NCBI GenBank assembly: GCA_030068075.1
Contig: CM057829.1
Span: 88,341,889 to 88,405,888 of the forward strand
DNA from: Paguma larvata
Taxonomy: Eukaryota; Chordata; Mammalia; Carnivora; Viverridae
DNA length: 64,000 nt
Direction of reading: 5' to 3'
Shown: piece after piece, positions 1 through 12,394 of the stretch
Layout: each line of letters begins with the position of its first letter
Position numbering within the stretch: the first letter of the stretch is position 1
Position numbers and translations under genes: made by a program
Notes under the pieces: model-generated
Database searches by the model: none
What the model was told of the DNA's origin: nothing
Seen by the model: only the letters and a program-made list of their open reading frames with translations

Positions 1-949
1 TTTCTTAGCAGTCCTCCTAATTTAGACAACCCCAAATCAGAGTTCGTCACTACTCTCTCCATGACTAGTTATTAATCAAAACCCCACTCTTTGTGACAGG
101 AAGACGTTTCAGAGCTCAGATTGGGGTTTCTAATGGGAAGGAACTTCTTGACCACTTGAAACTTTAGGTGATGAAGTATGTTAGGAATTACCTTTGTCTA
201 AAAATAATGAAATGGAAACAAAATCGTTAATACCATTCATGTTGTACCTGGTGCACTGGCCACAAAATGGAACATTATTTATTTAGCTCTCTCTAATATA
301 CCTAAATGTTGGTTACATTTCTAGCAAAGAGAAAAACAACTCAAAAGTTATGCATATGCTTTTTCTAAGTGTATTTGATATATTAAACAGGGCGTGAAAT
401 TAAACATAGGTATAAATTGAATGAAACATTTTAACGTTTAACAAAAATATAGTATGCCCAAGTAAATTTGAATGTCGGGTAAATGATAATTTTTTTTAGT
501 ATAATTATTTCCCAAATATTGCATGCTGTCCTGTATTTTTCTGGCAGCCCTACCAAAAGCAGTCAAAAGAAGGCACAGGCTGGTGGCTGTGAAAGAGGGG
601 ACCAAAGTTTCTGGGAATTAGCAAATTGCCATGCAGCAGCCTACTCCTGTTTCTCAGAACCATCATAGGGAAAAAGACAAACAAAATTTGAGATAATCTC
701 ACTAATAATCCTCAACTTGACAAATGACAGAAGGGAAGGTATAGGCAGCTTGGAAATGACACAAAATTTCACAGAGGTAGAATCCCTTTCTGACCATCTC
801 CATGACCCCCTACAGAGAGGATAATCACTGGAGTTCACCACCCTGGAGCCTCTGCTGGCTGGAGGGGAGAAGAATGCCTGGGCCCATCCGTGAGTAATAA
901 CTTAGCCAAAAAATGAAATAGTCTGAGGCCTTGGATGAACCTACCGTCT
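1..949. other. Low-copy AT-rich DNA, no gene seen
   Basis: I see no exon-like frame with splice sites, no recognisable repeat family and no protein similarity. The short frames here (61 and 66 codons) resemble nothing known and are best taken as chance. Confidence 0.5.
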
Positions 950-1112
950 TGCTACGAGGGGTGGGGTAAGTGGGTAGTAGATGTAGATGTAGATGAAACA
1001 AGGGCAGCCATGCGTTCGTTAGTAATAGTTGACGTTGGGTGATGGGTACATGGAGCTCATTATACTAGTCTCTATTTTTGTATGTATTTTAAAATTTCCA
1101 TTATAAAATTTA
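950..1112 (+). repeat. Old LINE-1 3' end fragment (sense)
   Basis: The stretch GGGTGATGGGTACATGGAG, then ATTATACTAGTCTCTATTTT and a terminal TTTTAAAATTTCCATTATAAAA, follows the pattern of the 3' untranslated end of old mammalian L1M elements. It is diverged and lacks a clean poly(A) tail. Confidence 0.55.
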
Positions 1113-1774
1113 AAACCTTAGCGAAATATAGGACAACATACACCCACTGGGAAGAAGATGGACGAAGTATAAGTAAGGTAATTTCCTGGTGTTAGATGAA
1201 TTCAGTAGACCTTGCCTACAAAAAAATGTTAGACATTTTACTTAAAGTTACTGAGGTATTCTTGAGAAGAAAGAAAATGATCATCAATCAAGAGATAGAA
1301 ATATAGAAATGGCAAGAAAGAGTAGGAAGAAGAATAATTTATAGTGGGGGGGGTTGGTAGATACTGTATAATATTGTAAAATAAGAAGTAGGAGTCTAAG
1401 TCTAAAACTGAAAAAGACAAACTATTAAGAGACTATAAACTTAAGAAGGAAATCATATAAACAAAACTTTAGTGATAGTAATTTTGCTGAATGAGAGTAG
1501 GTGATGACAGCCTGATCACTCTTCGGTCAAGTTTCCCGTCTTCTTTTTTTCTCATGGTAAAATGAAGATTTTCCAATTCTATAATTTCTTCCTCTTTTAT
1601 TATATGGCACTCTTCTGTAAAGAAGAAAGTCCTTCATCACACAGAGCTCCATTTACACTGAAGTCCGGCTCATTCGGGAAAGGCAGGATATGTATTTAAT
1701 TCTTTCCTTTAGTTGCCAATTTCAGAGTAAGGGGTTTGTGGCTTAGTTACTTTAATGTTGTTTGATAAGAAATG

Positions 1775-1860
1775 GTTGGTTCCTTCCCTCCTTCTCTCTG
1801 TCATTGCCTTCCTCCCTTCTTCCTTGTCTCCTTCCCTTCCCTCCTTCTTTTTAGTAGGCA
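1775..1860. repeat. Pyrimidine-rich low-complexity tract
   Basis: The plus strand is almost entirely C and T (CCTTCC, CTTCTT and CCCTCC blocks). The 65-codon minus-strand frame across it is a purine-rich artefact. Confidence 0.6.
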
Positions 1861-2149
1861 GACTTTCTCTTTTTTCTTTAGATGCATATGAACTCATGGA
1901 TTTCAAACATATTTAATTGGATTGAATCCTTGTCTGTGATTCTAATTAGAACAAACCAATGGTACAACACTTTTTTTTTTTTTTTAGACCATCAGGGAAA
2001 TCTGTGGGCTGAGCATTAGAAAATAACAAAGAATTATTAATAACTTTGTTAGGCATGATAGTGATATTGTGTTTATGAAAAAAAAAGTCACATTTTTAAG
2101 AGAGGTCTATACTGAAGTTTGAAGGCAAATGTGATAGTTGATATTTACC

Positions 2150-2315
2150 TTAATTACTTCAGCAAGGTTAAAAGGGGAGATAGATAAACCAATGTAGAAA
2201 AATTTCTACAATTTTTAAATGTGAGGGAAGGGTATATGGGAGCTTATTATACCGTTATCTCTTGTGTATACTTGGAAGGTTTTATAATACAATTTTTAGA
2301 AGCTTAGATTAAACG
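2150..2315 (+). repeat. Old LINE-1 3' end fragment (sense)
   Basis: GAGGGAAGGGTATATGGGAG followed by TTATACCGTTATCTCTTG and a terminal AT-rich stretch resembles the same L1M 3' end family as the fragment at 950-1112. Confidence 0.45.
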
Positions 2316-2469
2316 AAGCATGCACTCAATCCATGTTATTAACAAAGCTCTATGATCACTATGATATATTAAGGTGGAAAAATAAATCCAGGGTACACTT
2401 AAAAAAAGGGTAAAAGTATTTCTTCATGTTTGGGGTGTGGCCAACAAGAAATGAGCCACTTTAAGTAAA

Positions 2470-2843
2470 ATAGACACAGAAGGAAAAATACCACATGACT
2501 TCATTTATATGTGGAATCTAAAAACAAAACAAATGAAAAAACAAACAAAAAACCAAATAGACTCTTAAATACAGAGAGCAAATTGGTGGTGAGGATGGGA
2601 AAAATAGATGAAGGGGGTTAAGAGGTGCAAAAGGCCGGGTGTAAAATAAATAAGTCAGGGAGATGAAAAGTACAGGGAAATAGTCAATAATATCGTAATA
2701 ACATTGTATAATGACAGATGATGACTACACTTATCATGATTAACACTGAGTAATGTATAGAATTGTTGAATCAATATGTTTTACATCTGAAACATACCAT
2801 TATATGTCAATTATACTTCAATAATAGTAATTTAAAAAAAAGG
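2470..2843 (+). repeat. LINE-1 3' UTR fragment (sense), L1MA-like
   Basis: The run from TACCACATGACTTCATTTAT through GTGGAATCTAAAAACAAAAC, a GGGTTAAGAGGTGCAAAAGG-type body and TCTGAAACATACCATTATAT, to an A-rich end near 2843, is typical L1 3' untranslated sequence in forward orientation. Only the 3' end is present, as expected of 5' truncation. Confidence 0.7.
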
Positions 2844-3134
2844 AGCTGCTTAAGACACGTCTCATTCAAAGTTGTGGCCATTGGTCTGAAGTTCAGATAT
2901 CCAGCAGATGGCGCTCTGTGCCCATGTTTTGTGGTGAAGCATGTGCTGGAGACTTCCTGCTTAGGTAGACGCAGACCGTGAGCATTTTGTAGTGTTAAGT
3001 ATCAAACGCTTTGTTTTCAAAATGAGCATCTGCCTTAGAAATGACCCAACTGTCCTTTGGATTTAGACTTTGTCTTTCATTGGTGTCTCAGGTATTGGGG
3101 TCTGATTTTGTAACATGCTTCACCTGAAATTGGG

Positions 3135-3312
3135 CATGAGTGTGACACAGTGGCAAGAGCACTAGGCTGAGCCTCTGCAGTTCTGTCCTTGGGTGACTTT
3201 TTGGCAAGTTATTTCAGCCCTTAGAGCCTCAAGTTCCTTGTCCGTAGACTAAGGGTGTTGGACCAGTTGATCCCTAAGATCCGTTTATTTCCTCACATTC
3301 TGTGACTCTGTA
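3135..3312 (+). repeat. MIR-family SINE relic (sense)
   Basis: Key blocks are CAGTGGCAAGAGCACTAGGC, TGGGTGACTTTTTGGCAAGT, CTTAGAGCCTCAAGTTCC and GTTGGACCAGTTGATCCCTA. They match the tRNA-like head and core of MIR/MIR3, an ancient mammal-wide SINE. Confidence 0.65.
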
Positions 3313-4500
3313 GTTCTGCTGTCCCGGGAGGGGACATAAAGGTCACCAAAGAAGTGTCTTTTAATAAAGCCAAGTTGGAGAGAGGATAGTGAACCTGATG
3401 ACTTGATAGTAGAGAGAGGGAATAATTAAGAGAGCGGCTGGGGAAGCAACAGAAGGTGGTGCAAACCCTAGAAATTAGTCTCTGAGCTTTAAGCAAATGC
3501 GGAGCCAGCTGTGGCTTTATTTAGTGAGTGACAGAGAGAGATTCGAGACCATTTCTGTGTCTCAGGCCTGTGACTTTTCCTGACAGCACAAAGCATCGCC
3601 CCCCTCCCCACCTCCAGGGAATGCAGGTTTTGTAAACTGAACTAAGGCATAAGGGACCATTGGGCAACACAGCTATTGTTTCTACTGCCAGCATCTTTAC
3701 TCCCTCTGTAACTCCGAGTCTAGCTTCAACTTCTTTGTGTCTGTTTTCTACCATCTACTACTTCACAGAGTGGCTTAGGTTTAATTCTCAAGTCCTTCTG
3801 TTGAATTTTGTTCCTCCCGTGACTCCCTCTTCTCTCATTGTTGATATGGAATGCCATACCAGATTAAGCTGGTGTGTACCAGTTCAGGGAGGGGAGGTTT
3901 AGAGGGATTCTTGTGGGACATCGGCAGAGTGTCATGATGATGGCGTGCCCACCAATGGAGGTATCTGGTGTCTAGGAACAAGCCGGGCGGCATCTCAAAA
4001 AATTTGAAAACTTGTCTACTTCTGTTTCACTGATCAGATCAGATCCCATTTCCTCAACTTCTGTGATGTTTATTATCTGAAAAAGCCCGCGGTAATTATT
4101 TTTAAATATGGTTTATGATCTTTTTGTGTTCATGTCTCATGCCATCAGCTATTCTGTGTGTGCCCTGGGGATGGAAACTGTCTTGTTTATATCTACCGCT
4201 TCACTGCAGTGCGTTTCACTTTCAGGCATAAAAACAAGTATACTTGGATTTACTCGCCTCTAAATCCCTTTCAGTGTACTTTTCTGCCCGGGAGAGTCAC
4301 TTCGAATTCCTGATGACTACAGGGCTGATTTCAGTTTGGCTATTTAAGTCCTTCTTTTTCTCCCTAATTTTCTTTTTTATTATTTTTTTTGTATTTTTAT
4401 TTATTTATTTATTTTTATTCTCCCTAATTGTCATTGTTTGCCTTTTAAGCATTTTGCAACTTTCCCCAATTTTCTTCACAAGATGATGTTGGATATGAAA
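3313..4500. other. Low-copy DNA, no gene seen
   Basis: Nothing in this stretch reads as an exon or as a family I can name. An AT-rich stretch with poly(T) lies near 4370-4430. The frames of 77-80 codons do not resemble known proteins. Confidence 0.45.
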
Positions 4501-4523
4501 GGAGATGAGACCAACTCATTTCT

Positions 4524-4743
4524 TTAAAAAAATTTTTTTTAATGTTTATTTATGAGATAGAGAGATAGAGACAGAGCACAAGCAGAGGAGGGGCAGAGGG
4601 AGAGGGAGACACAGAATCTGAAGCGGGATCCAGGCTCTGAGCCGTCAGCACACAACCTGATGTGGGGCCCGAACTCACAGACTGCGAGATCATGACCTGA
4701 GCTGAAGTCGGACGTTTAACCAACTGAGCCACTCAGGTGCCCC
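4524..4743 (-). mobile_element. Felid CAN-SINE (antisense) with perfect 17-bp target-site duplication
   Basis: The reverse complement begins GGGGCACCTGAGTGGCTCAG, carries the tRNA-like promoter region, a CT-rich tract and AATAAACATT before an A-rich tail. It is flanked by identical GAGACCAACTCATTTCT at 4507-4523 and 4744-4760. The perfect duplication suggests a fairly recent insertion. Confidence 0.95.
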
Positions 4744-4760
4744 GAGACCAACTCATTTCT

Positions 4761-5827
4761 AGTTTGCTGCCTGTACCTGGTAGAGTTTGTAGGGTTGAAG
4801 TAGAGGGGGAGGTTGGAGAAAGAGGTGGCAGCTGATGAAAACGAAGTTCCTGAATAATATGGGGTTTGTTATTCATGTTCTTTTATGTGCCAGATGAATA
4901 AATTAGGATTTAGAAACCGGAGATAGCATCTTATGATTCTATGTTTTCTCATTAAGTGTGAGGCATATCTACTTGCAAATGCAAAAGGTTTCATTCCTTC
5001 CTTGTCATTCTTCACTGAAATGAGAGGCCATCCTCTGAGCCATATTCCAGGGAGAGAGAGAGCACTCAGCACTTTAGTAGATGGTAGATGGGCACGGTGG
5101 TCTGCACTGTTCAGAATGGATCACAAGGCAGGGCAGAAAAGGAGGCAATTGGCTAGAAGTAGATTGTGTGGTTTTAGATTGTGATTTCTGTGTTTTGAAT
5201 CTGTGCAGCAAGTTATCTTGAAAAGGTTCTCAGTAAGCAGCAGTCAGAGACCAGGAAAGAACACAGAATGCTGGGGCCATTACTTTTCAGCCTGTTTTCT
5301 CTTCCGCTTAACAAATATTTGCATAAGGATGAAATCCAAGAGTCACTCCTAGCACATTGGGAAGAGAATGTCTCATGTCCGTTCCTGAGTCAGTTCTTTA
5401 AATATGAAAATACTGCCTACTCAAGGCTGTGTCTGGAGCTGACATTACTGGTGGTTTTGAAGCCACAGAGGCAGGCACAGAACAGAACAGGATGTCAAAA
5501 CACACAGCCACAGAGAAGTTAACTTTGAAATTGAACGCTAAATACACTGTCCTTTGCTCACTTATTTTCCCTTGGTACCCTTTCTTCACAGAGCCGCTAC
5601 CTGCTACCGTAATGTTCTTCCCCCGTTTCTCTCCTCTTTTCTTCGCATCCTTCTGTCTCTGGATTGTGACCTGGAACTTGAAAATACTTTTTGTTTTGCA
5701 AAGCAATTCTATTCTTATTTCCAGCTTTTCAGAAGCTCATCTTTCTGTGGGCAAATGGAGCACTTAATAAAATGCCATCTCCCTCAGAGAAAAACGTAAG
5801 GAGATAGAAATAGTTGCTGTTGAACAC

Positions 5828-5829
<2 letters not shown>
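4761..5829. other. Low-copy DNA, no gene seen
   Basis: Several overlapping frames of 80-112 codons occur on both strands at 5268-5767. None shows a recognisable domain or consistent splice context, and having frames open on both strands suggests chance. Confidence 0.45.

Positions 5830-5868
<39 letters not shown>
5830..5868. repeat. (GT)n microsatellite
   Basis: An uninterrupted 39-base GT run followed by a degenerate CATGTGCGTG extension. Confidence 0.98.
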
Positions 5869-5869
<1 letters not shown>

Positions 5870-6013
5870 ATGTGCGTGGTGTCCCACTCTGCCATGCTTG
5901 CTGTGTATAAGGTCTTGCGATGGATATATTAGAATAACATTTTCTAACATTTTTCTGAGAGGCATATGGAAACTACAGTAAAGGACATGTTTTACTTCAC
6001 AACTCATGAAGTA

Positions 6014-6098
6014 AATATATAAATGTATGTATGCATATATATGTACATATATATGTACATATTTTTATATATATGCATATACGTGTACATATATTTTA
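6014..6098. repeat. AT-rich imperfect palindromic tract
   Basis: Alternating ATGTACATAT, TATATATG and GTACATATAT units make a stretch that can fold back on itself. It is low-complexity DNA with no coding meaning. Confidence 0.7.
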
Positions 6099-6785
6099 TG
6101 TGAAACAATGCTTTTGTTGGAAGGCCTATGTTCTAATATTTTATATTCTATTTTATTTGTTAAAGAAAAATGTAGTCCTGACCCTCTCACTTGATTTTGG
6201 AACCCTTAATGGGTCATAATCTGAAGTTTGAAAAACACTGCCTTGAGATACACTAAGGTCTGTAAAGCTGGGATTTCTGCTCTCGGAATCCCACAGCAGT
6301 TACATGTACATTGTCAGCCTCCATGATATAATTTGGCAGGAGTAAACTTCTGTATCCTGCTTTCAGCAACTAATCCTACAAAAGCTGGTACCGCCCTAAC
6401 CTTAAGTCACTCTCTCTGGGCTGTCCTCATAAATACCATAAGTCAGCATTTGAAAACTTCAGTGGGAGCTTTTATTCTGGAATTCTCAAACCGATGTTTA
6501 AAAAAACATATGACTTAGTGTAACATGACAGAAAATGTGAAAAGTAGAGGCAACAACGATCTCTCATCATACACTTCCTTTGTTAACATTTTGTGGTATT
6601 TCACTATAGTCTTTCTTGCTATGCATATCCAAAACAGCTTGTTATCGTGAACCTTTTTTTTTTTTTTAAAGAACCCTGGAAAACTTGTTATTTTTCCTCA
6701 CACCTCAGGCAAGAATAAGAATCCACACATAGGACCCCCTGTATGCAGATGAACACATTTGCGCGTGCACTAACACATGCTAACA

Positions 6786-6787
<2 letters not shown>
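6099..6787. other. Low-copy DNA, no gene seen
   Basis: I see no recognisable gene or repeat apart from a poly(T) run near 6654-6667. Confidence 0.4.

Positions 6788-6825
<38 letters not shown>
6788..6825. repeat. (CA)n microsatellite
   Basis: A 38-base uninterrupted CA run, continued by a degenerate AACACACTCACA end. Confidence 0.98.
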
Positions 6826-6834
<9 letters not shown>

Positions 6835-7720
6835 ACAGAAAGGAGGAGAAAAAAGATTTCATTGCTTGACTTTAATATTAAATCTCACTTTTCTCACATT
6901 TCGTATGTTTCACACCTATAGTCTGGCTAATCTATTTTCTAGGCAGTTCTCAGCAGAAAAAAATGCGAAGGTGATAGCTGGATTGTAATGTGTGAAAAAC
7001 CTCTCAGCACAGATTTGAATATATTTGGGAGGGGTAAGAGCATCCTAGATTGTCAGAAAATAAAAACACATGTTTTAAATAATGACTTTCACATACCAGC
7101 CTTTGAGAGTGTCTTCCATAACTATTACAATGGCTCAACTATAAAATGGGGGGAAATATTAATGTTATTTCTGAGGATGGTACAAATCAGAATTAGGTGA
7201 AATTTCTAGGCTGTGTCTAAAAACTGTTGGAGTTGCTCTAGTATTGTGTGATGTTGCAGTCATGTGCCTAGTATTTCTTTTTCTAATGGATAGAACCACT
7301 AACGAATGGCCTACACTATTTTATAGAATATTTTTCACTTTTCATTGAGTTGAGATGTATGTTCCTCGTAATTTGAGGCATTTGTCTTGGTGATCTTTTA
7401 TACTAGACATGGGAGAGGGATTTTATTTCTGGGGAGTGATGCTCACTCCTTGGAACGCTTGAAGAAAAGAAAAGGGGATCGTGATTTTAAGACACATGCT
7501 GTCAGTTAAGATTGAAGATGGTAATCACAAGCTGATATAAAAGGAATAATGTTTTTTGCAAATTAAAATGATTAATTTAAATTTTCTACTTAAATTATCT
7601 TCTTCTTGCTCCCTTCCATTTTTAGTCTCAGCCACGAAGCTTACCCTTCATGACAGGAGAGGGTGGCGCAATACACAAGAAAGCTAGATATTGGCTGGTT
7701 GAGAGAGCAGTATGAGGGTC
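6826..7720. other. Low-copy AT-rich DNA, no gene seen
   Basis: No recognisable exon, repeat or RNA gene was found here. Confidence 0.4.
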
Positions 7721-7724
7721 TGGA

Positions 7725-7765
7725 TGGGAGAGAGAGACAGAGAGAGAGAGAAAGAGAAGAAATAG
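7725..7765. repeat. Purine-rich GA tract
   Basis: GAGAGAGAGACAGAGAGAGA-type sequence, just before a tetranucleotide repeat. Confidence 0.75.
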
Positions 7766-7784
7766 AAAGTAGATTTTCTTTCAG

Positions 7785-7819
<35 letters not shown>
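7785..7819. repeat. (TCAA)n microsatellite
   Basis: Nearly nine perfect TCAA units. The repeat SINQ residues in the overlapping 82-codon frame come from this tract. Confidence 0.98.
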
Positions 7820-8374
7820 CCAGGCTTCGAGAACTTGAACATAGAATTTTAGGACAGTGCTGGAAGAGAAGGTGGGAAAGGCTCTCTTCTCTTGGACCCA
7901 AGGGACAGTGAGAAAGAGACAGAGGAAGAAGGCAAGTGAAGGAAGACAACTCTCTGCTCCAAGCTTTCAGCCAGAGTACATATGATGTTTTTAAAATCTG
8001 AGAGAATACCAGAGTTAGAAGTGATATGCTCAACTTCTTATTTGGGACCCCATGAAGGGTGCCCGTTACCTATTTGTGACAGCCTAACAGAACAGTGTGG
8101 CCAGACAGCAAATCTAGTTGTGCTCTTGTCGCCCTCAATTCCCACGTGGTGTAAATGTTAGGTTGAAACTTAAAAAGCTTGTCTTGGCCAACCCCACACC
8201 CCTGCGGCGTCAAGGTAACCTCACAGTAGAAGCTGAAGGTAGAATACCCAAGCTTGAGGGACTACATGGAGGTTATACCAGAGACCTAGAATTGTCTCTA
8301 GCCGTTGAAAGGCAAGAAGAAGGAAGCTAGTATTTTAAAATGTAGTATATTAAAACAAAGTTTGAGGTATAGTA

Positions 8375-8830
8375 AGGCCAACAAATCAGGACAGGATAGC
8401 CATTGAAAAGATAGTTCGCTACTCACAGTTTTCAAGAGGAGGTAGCATGCCATGCCTTTGCGGGCCACACAGGAAAGCAGTGAGGTTGGTCAGGAGGCAG
8501 AGGGAAAAGAAACTATGGGAAAGAACATTTATTGTGGTTTCTGTGGGAAGGGATGGGCTAAACAGGCTTAGGAGTGGCTAGTGTGAGTAATTTCAGCAGG
8601 CTCTGGGGCATTGGGGCTGTCACTTGTTGTCCGGGACCTGGCCCTGGGATGATTAGGTCAGGTGTATAGAGGCGCAGAGTGTGAGAACCCAATAAAGGAG
8701 ATGGTTGCGAGTGTGGACTCTGGATTTTCTTGTTTATATTTGAATATCCCCAGTCCCCAAGCAGAGGATTCCTCTTTAGGAGGAGGGGGTGTATAGGCAA
8801 CAAGGTAGTCAGAAGGTCCAGGCAAGGTAA
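8375..8830 (+). repeat. Unassigned interspersed repeat, copy 1
   Basis: This segment shares its first ~160 bases with 35490-35660: both hold GATAG/ATTAGCCATTGAAAAG-like sequence, AAGATAGTT, TACTCA, GCATGCCATG, GGCCACA, CAGGAGGCA and an aligned GTGG block. The rest holds an AATAAAGGAG motif at about 8691. It looks like an old LTR or MER-type element, but I cannot name the family with confidence. Confidence 0.55.
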
Positions 8831-9915
8831 CTCAGGCTTATTGTTGGGTTTTCTAGAACAAGATATTTTGGTAATGCGTACAGGGTAGATGTTAAAGCAT
8901 CAAGTTTACAGAAGCTAGAAATGTGATTGGCTAATATACTGAGCCAGCAGTAATATTCCACCAGACCCTGGTCAAGTCAAGAAAGAAAGGCCACAGGTTT
9001 ACAGCTGCAGATACCAACAGTGGCTACCAGGAGAATGCTAGAGGATGGTTCAGGTCAACGGGGATCCATATGTGTGCCAGCCTAGCCATTCCATAGTGCG
9101 TTCTGAAAGGGTTTGGAGTTCACTGTGAGGGTGTAAGGTCTCCTTCACTCTGCCTGCATGAGGTTATTCCTCCACTCATTAACTCAACAACTACTTGTGA
9201 ACCTAGGTGTCAGCTTGGAGTGGAGTGATGAATGTAAATTAGAGAAAAGGCAGGGTTAAAATAGACTGAGTGCTTTTACCCAAAAGGTGAATGATACCTA
9301 ATAAAAGATTGCTTTATTTATTAGATTGGATGACATATTAAATGAGATTAGACTAAACCCCAGTACACTGGGGCTTCTGAGAGAGATCATGTCCATTCGA
9401 AACAACATATACTGTGTTTTTGCTGAGTAGTGGAGGCTATTGTGAGTGGATTTTCAGTCCAATTCAATGATGACATCTCTATCTCCTAACCCCTTATAGT
9501 ATGAAAGTGGTTTATCATGCTGGGAGAGAGTTGGAACTAGAAAAAAAAAAAGAAATTTGGGACTAGAAAAAGAGGTCTTCTTCTTTTTTTTTTTCCATAA
9601 ATGATCATTTTAGAGGTAGGCAGGTGATATTCATACCTAGCTCTCATTGTGTTGTGGGGTTTATGGTACCAATGAACTCCTCTGTGAGTTCTGTGAGCTT
9701 GACTAATACTTGGCCTTCCTTTAAGTAACTACAGGACCCCCAAAGGCCCTATATACTGAAAAGAGGCTTGGGGCACTCTTCACATTATTCACCAATACTC
9801 ATTATGTTATTAACTCAATTCCAGTTAACTCATTAGTAGTTTAACTCATTAGCTACTTTATTATTTGGGTTGACAATATTTCGCACAGATACTGAGATGA
9901 AAACACATTACCTCC
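8831..9915. other. Low-copy DNA, no gene seen
   Basis: The sequence is not recognised. Short poly(A) and poly(T) runs lie at 9541-9552 and 9582-9593. Confidence 0.4.
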
Positions 9916-9924
9916 TTTCTTAAT

Positions 9925-10228
9925 TACCTTCAACAAATAGTGAGTGCTTATTACGGGCTAGGCATTGCATTAGGCACTGAAGATACAAGGGCGAAGAAGG
10001 CATGAACATGTCCTTAAGGAATATAATGAAGAATACAGAAAAGGCAATTATTAAAACGGTGACAGAGATAACTACTGGATCCTACAGGGTGCATTTTTGG
10101 AAACTTGGGAATAACTTTCTGGAGGAAATGCTATTTAAGCTGAGTCATAAAGGGCCAGAAGGCATTAGCCCGCTGAAGAGTGAACAGAAGAATGTGAAAA
10201 GATCTAAGGAGAAAGCATTTATTTAGTT
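9925..10228 (-). repeat. L2 LINE 3' end relic (antisense)
   Basis: GAGTGCTTATTACGGGCTAG, GCATTAGGCACTGAAGATAC and TTTCTGGAGGAAATGCTATT match, on the opposite strand, the conserved 3' end of the ancient L2 LINE. The 74-codon frame here is part of the relic, not a gene. Confidence 0.6.
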
Positions 10229-10364
10229 CCTTGAGAGAAGTAAAGGGAGTACTATTAAAACTTGTATTACTACACTAGTACTAGTATAACCCGGCTTCCA
10301 TGGGCTATCATATTGCCAAAAATATTTCCCAAATCTTGTGTGTGACTCACCCAGCTGTCTGTAA

Positions 10365-10515
10365 TTTGGCCACTAACAGACCTAGACGCATACTTTAGCT
10401 TTGAGACATTAAAGAATTTACTTAATATCTCTGAGCTTCTGTTTCTTCAACTGTAAAGCGAGGATAATAACTTCTTTGAAGAATTGTGAAGATTGAGATA
10501 ATTATGTGCTTATCA
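10365..10515 (+). repeat. MIR-family SINE relic (sense)
   Basis: TTTACTTAATATCTCTGAGC, TTCTTCAACTGTAAAGCGAG and GATAATAACTTC correspond to the MIR core (in MIR, acttaacctctctgagcc then tcatctgtaaaatggggataa). Confidence 0.7.
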
Positions 10516-12394
10516 TGCATATTTCTCCTCTTTCTCTACTTCAGGCAGTTGATGCAGTTCCTCGGCTTTTATGACATTTTTCCTAATTAGGAGATATTAC
10601 TAGACTTTATCCCACTTTTTAAGCTTATAAAATTTAATAGAAGAATTTTTTTTTCTTTTCCCGTATGAACACCAAAGTAAACTTCAAGAGTAGGGGACCA
10701 AAGGAATGATGATTTTTTTTTTTTTACCACCAGTGATAAGACGAGACGAGAAAGTGTTATCTGTGAGGGTTAAGGCATCAAAGGACAGAAGCGCTCCTCT
10801 GGAAAATGGTCAGAGATGGCATAATGGGCAGAACTCTTATTTGTCACATTCCTGGCATTTCATGACCTAGGGAGACAGTGACAGTTAGTTATTGCCCTCT
10901 CCCTCCACGCTGAGATGAGGCTTCAGAATCCTTCTTAACACTGCGTTTCCAGGGAGAAACCAAGGAAGGAAGGATTTCCTTGGGAGTGGGGAGAAAGAAA
11001 TTTCGTTTTCTACCCAGAGGTGTCATATTCATATTGGAGTCAGTTTCCGGGGAGTACCAGTTAAGGAGCCTTCTGGGTTGAGTGGCTGTTGGGTTGGCTT
11101 CCCACTTGATCACGTCGATACGTGGAGCACCTAAGATGATCATGGAGCATGTAATGGGAATTTTTGTTGTAGTTGTTGTTTGTTGTTTGTTTTTTTTTTA
11201 ATTCTGAAGCCTAATTTTTCTGCTGGCTACTAAATCAAAACCTAACTTATAAGTAAAGCCTCAAAGAAATGTCAGGAAATTATGACCAGTTATAATGTTG
11301 GTACCACATTTCAAATTGTACTTTATTAGAAGAAAATTCCATAAACCAAGATTCCATTTTTCTTTCCTATTAAACTAGATATTCATTAAGGTACCAATCT
11401 TATGATTGCATTTTTTATTCTTCCATGAGTGATTAGAACAGATGGCAAAGTCTTCACAGCCCGACACAGATTTATAACCTCTAGTTTCAAATGGATGTGG
11501 GTCAAAATAATTTAATGATTATTACTCTACTCTTCCTCACCAGGCAACTGTCAAGAAATTCTATAAAAGTAAAAGCAACTCTTGCTAATTGTTTAGAGTT
11601 TTCATTTTTAAGACTTTAAGGTCACCCTAAGTTATTATTCCCAAGTTTATACATTGGGAAATGTTCACATGAACAAATCATGAACCTGGGCCACTTAGAG
11701 GAAGTGCTGATAATTTTTCCTGTTATTGGCGGAATTCATTATGACTTAATAATATTTTTATGTATTGGACACAGTGTAACATACCCTGTAACATTCTAAT
11801 GACATGCATCTTACGTTATTATGCTCTCAGAAGTTACGATTTGCCTAATCCTCAGTTTGCCAGGTCTGGGATGTGGCAGAATGCTTTATAACAGGTGCCC
11901 ATTAAAACACACATGCTCTGAATGGGTCTTATCTGTTCAGGGTCATGGTCAGACTAGGCAACTTGCTGTGGAAAAGATAGTTTCTAGCCTAAACTTTCAT
12001 ATTAAATAAGATATGTAACTTATTTGACAAAGCTGGAGATGGGGAAGGTTAGGTTTTATTTTTGAGGAATGTTAGAGCGTTTACAAAATCAACCTCATTA
12101 TTATATTTTTCACACCCCCAGTTACAAAGATGTTGATGTACAATGGAGGAATAGCTCTGTGAATATATGGTTAGTATTTAGGCTATCTATTGCACATTGA
12201 TTATATTCTATTTGTTTATAACCATTTCAGAATAAAAATATTGATATTATTTGATTTTTGCTGATTTTTTGCCTGAAAGTTATCCTCCTTGTTGTTATAG
12301 TACCTTTTTTTTTCTTTTTTACCTATAATTGTGGAAGATTTGCATATTTGGCACTTCCTGTCTCTTTTTCTTTCTCTTTCTTTTTCTATCAACA
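10516..12394. other. Low-copy DNA, no gene seen
   Basis: I found no confident repeat or gene. Poly(T) runs occur near 10648, 10711 and 11192. Frames of up to 84 codons look like chance. Confidence 0.4.

Noticed and set aside
5398..5767. Overlapping frames of 102 and 112 codons on opposite strands
   Set aside because: No known similarity, both strands open, no splice or promoter context.
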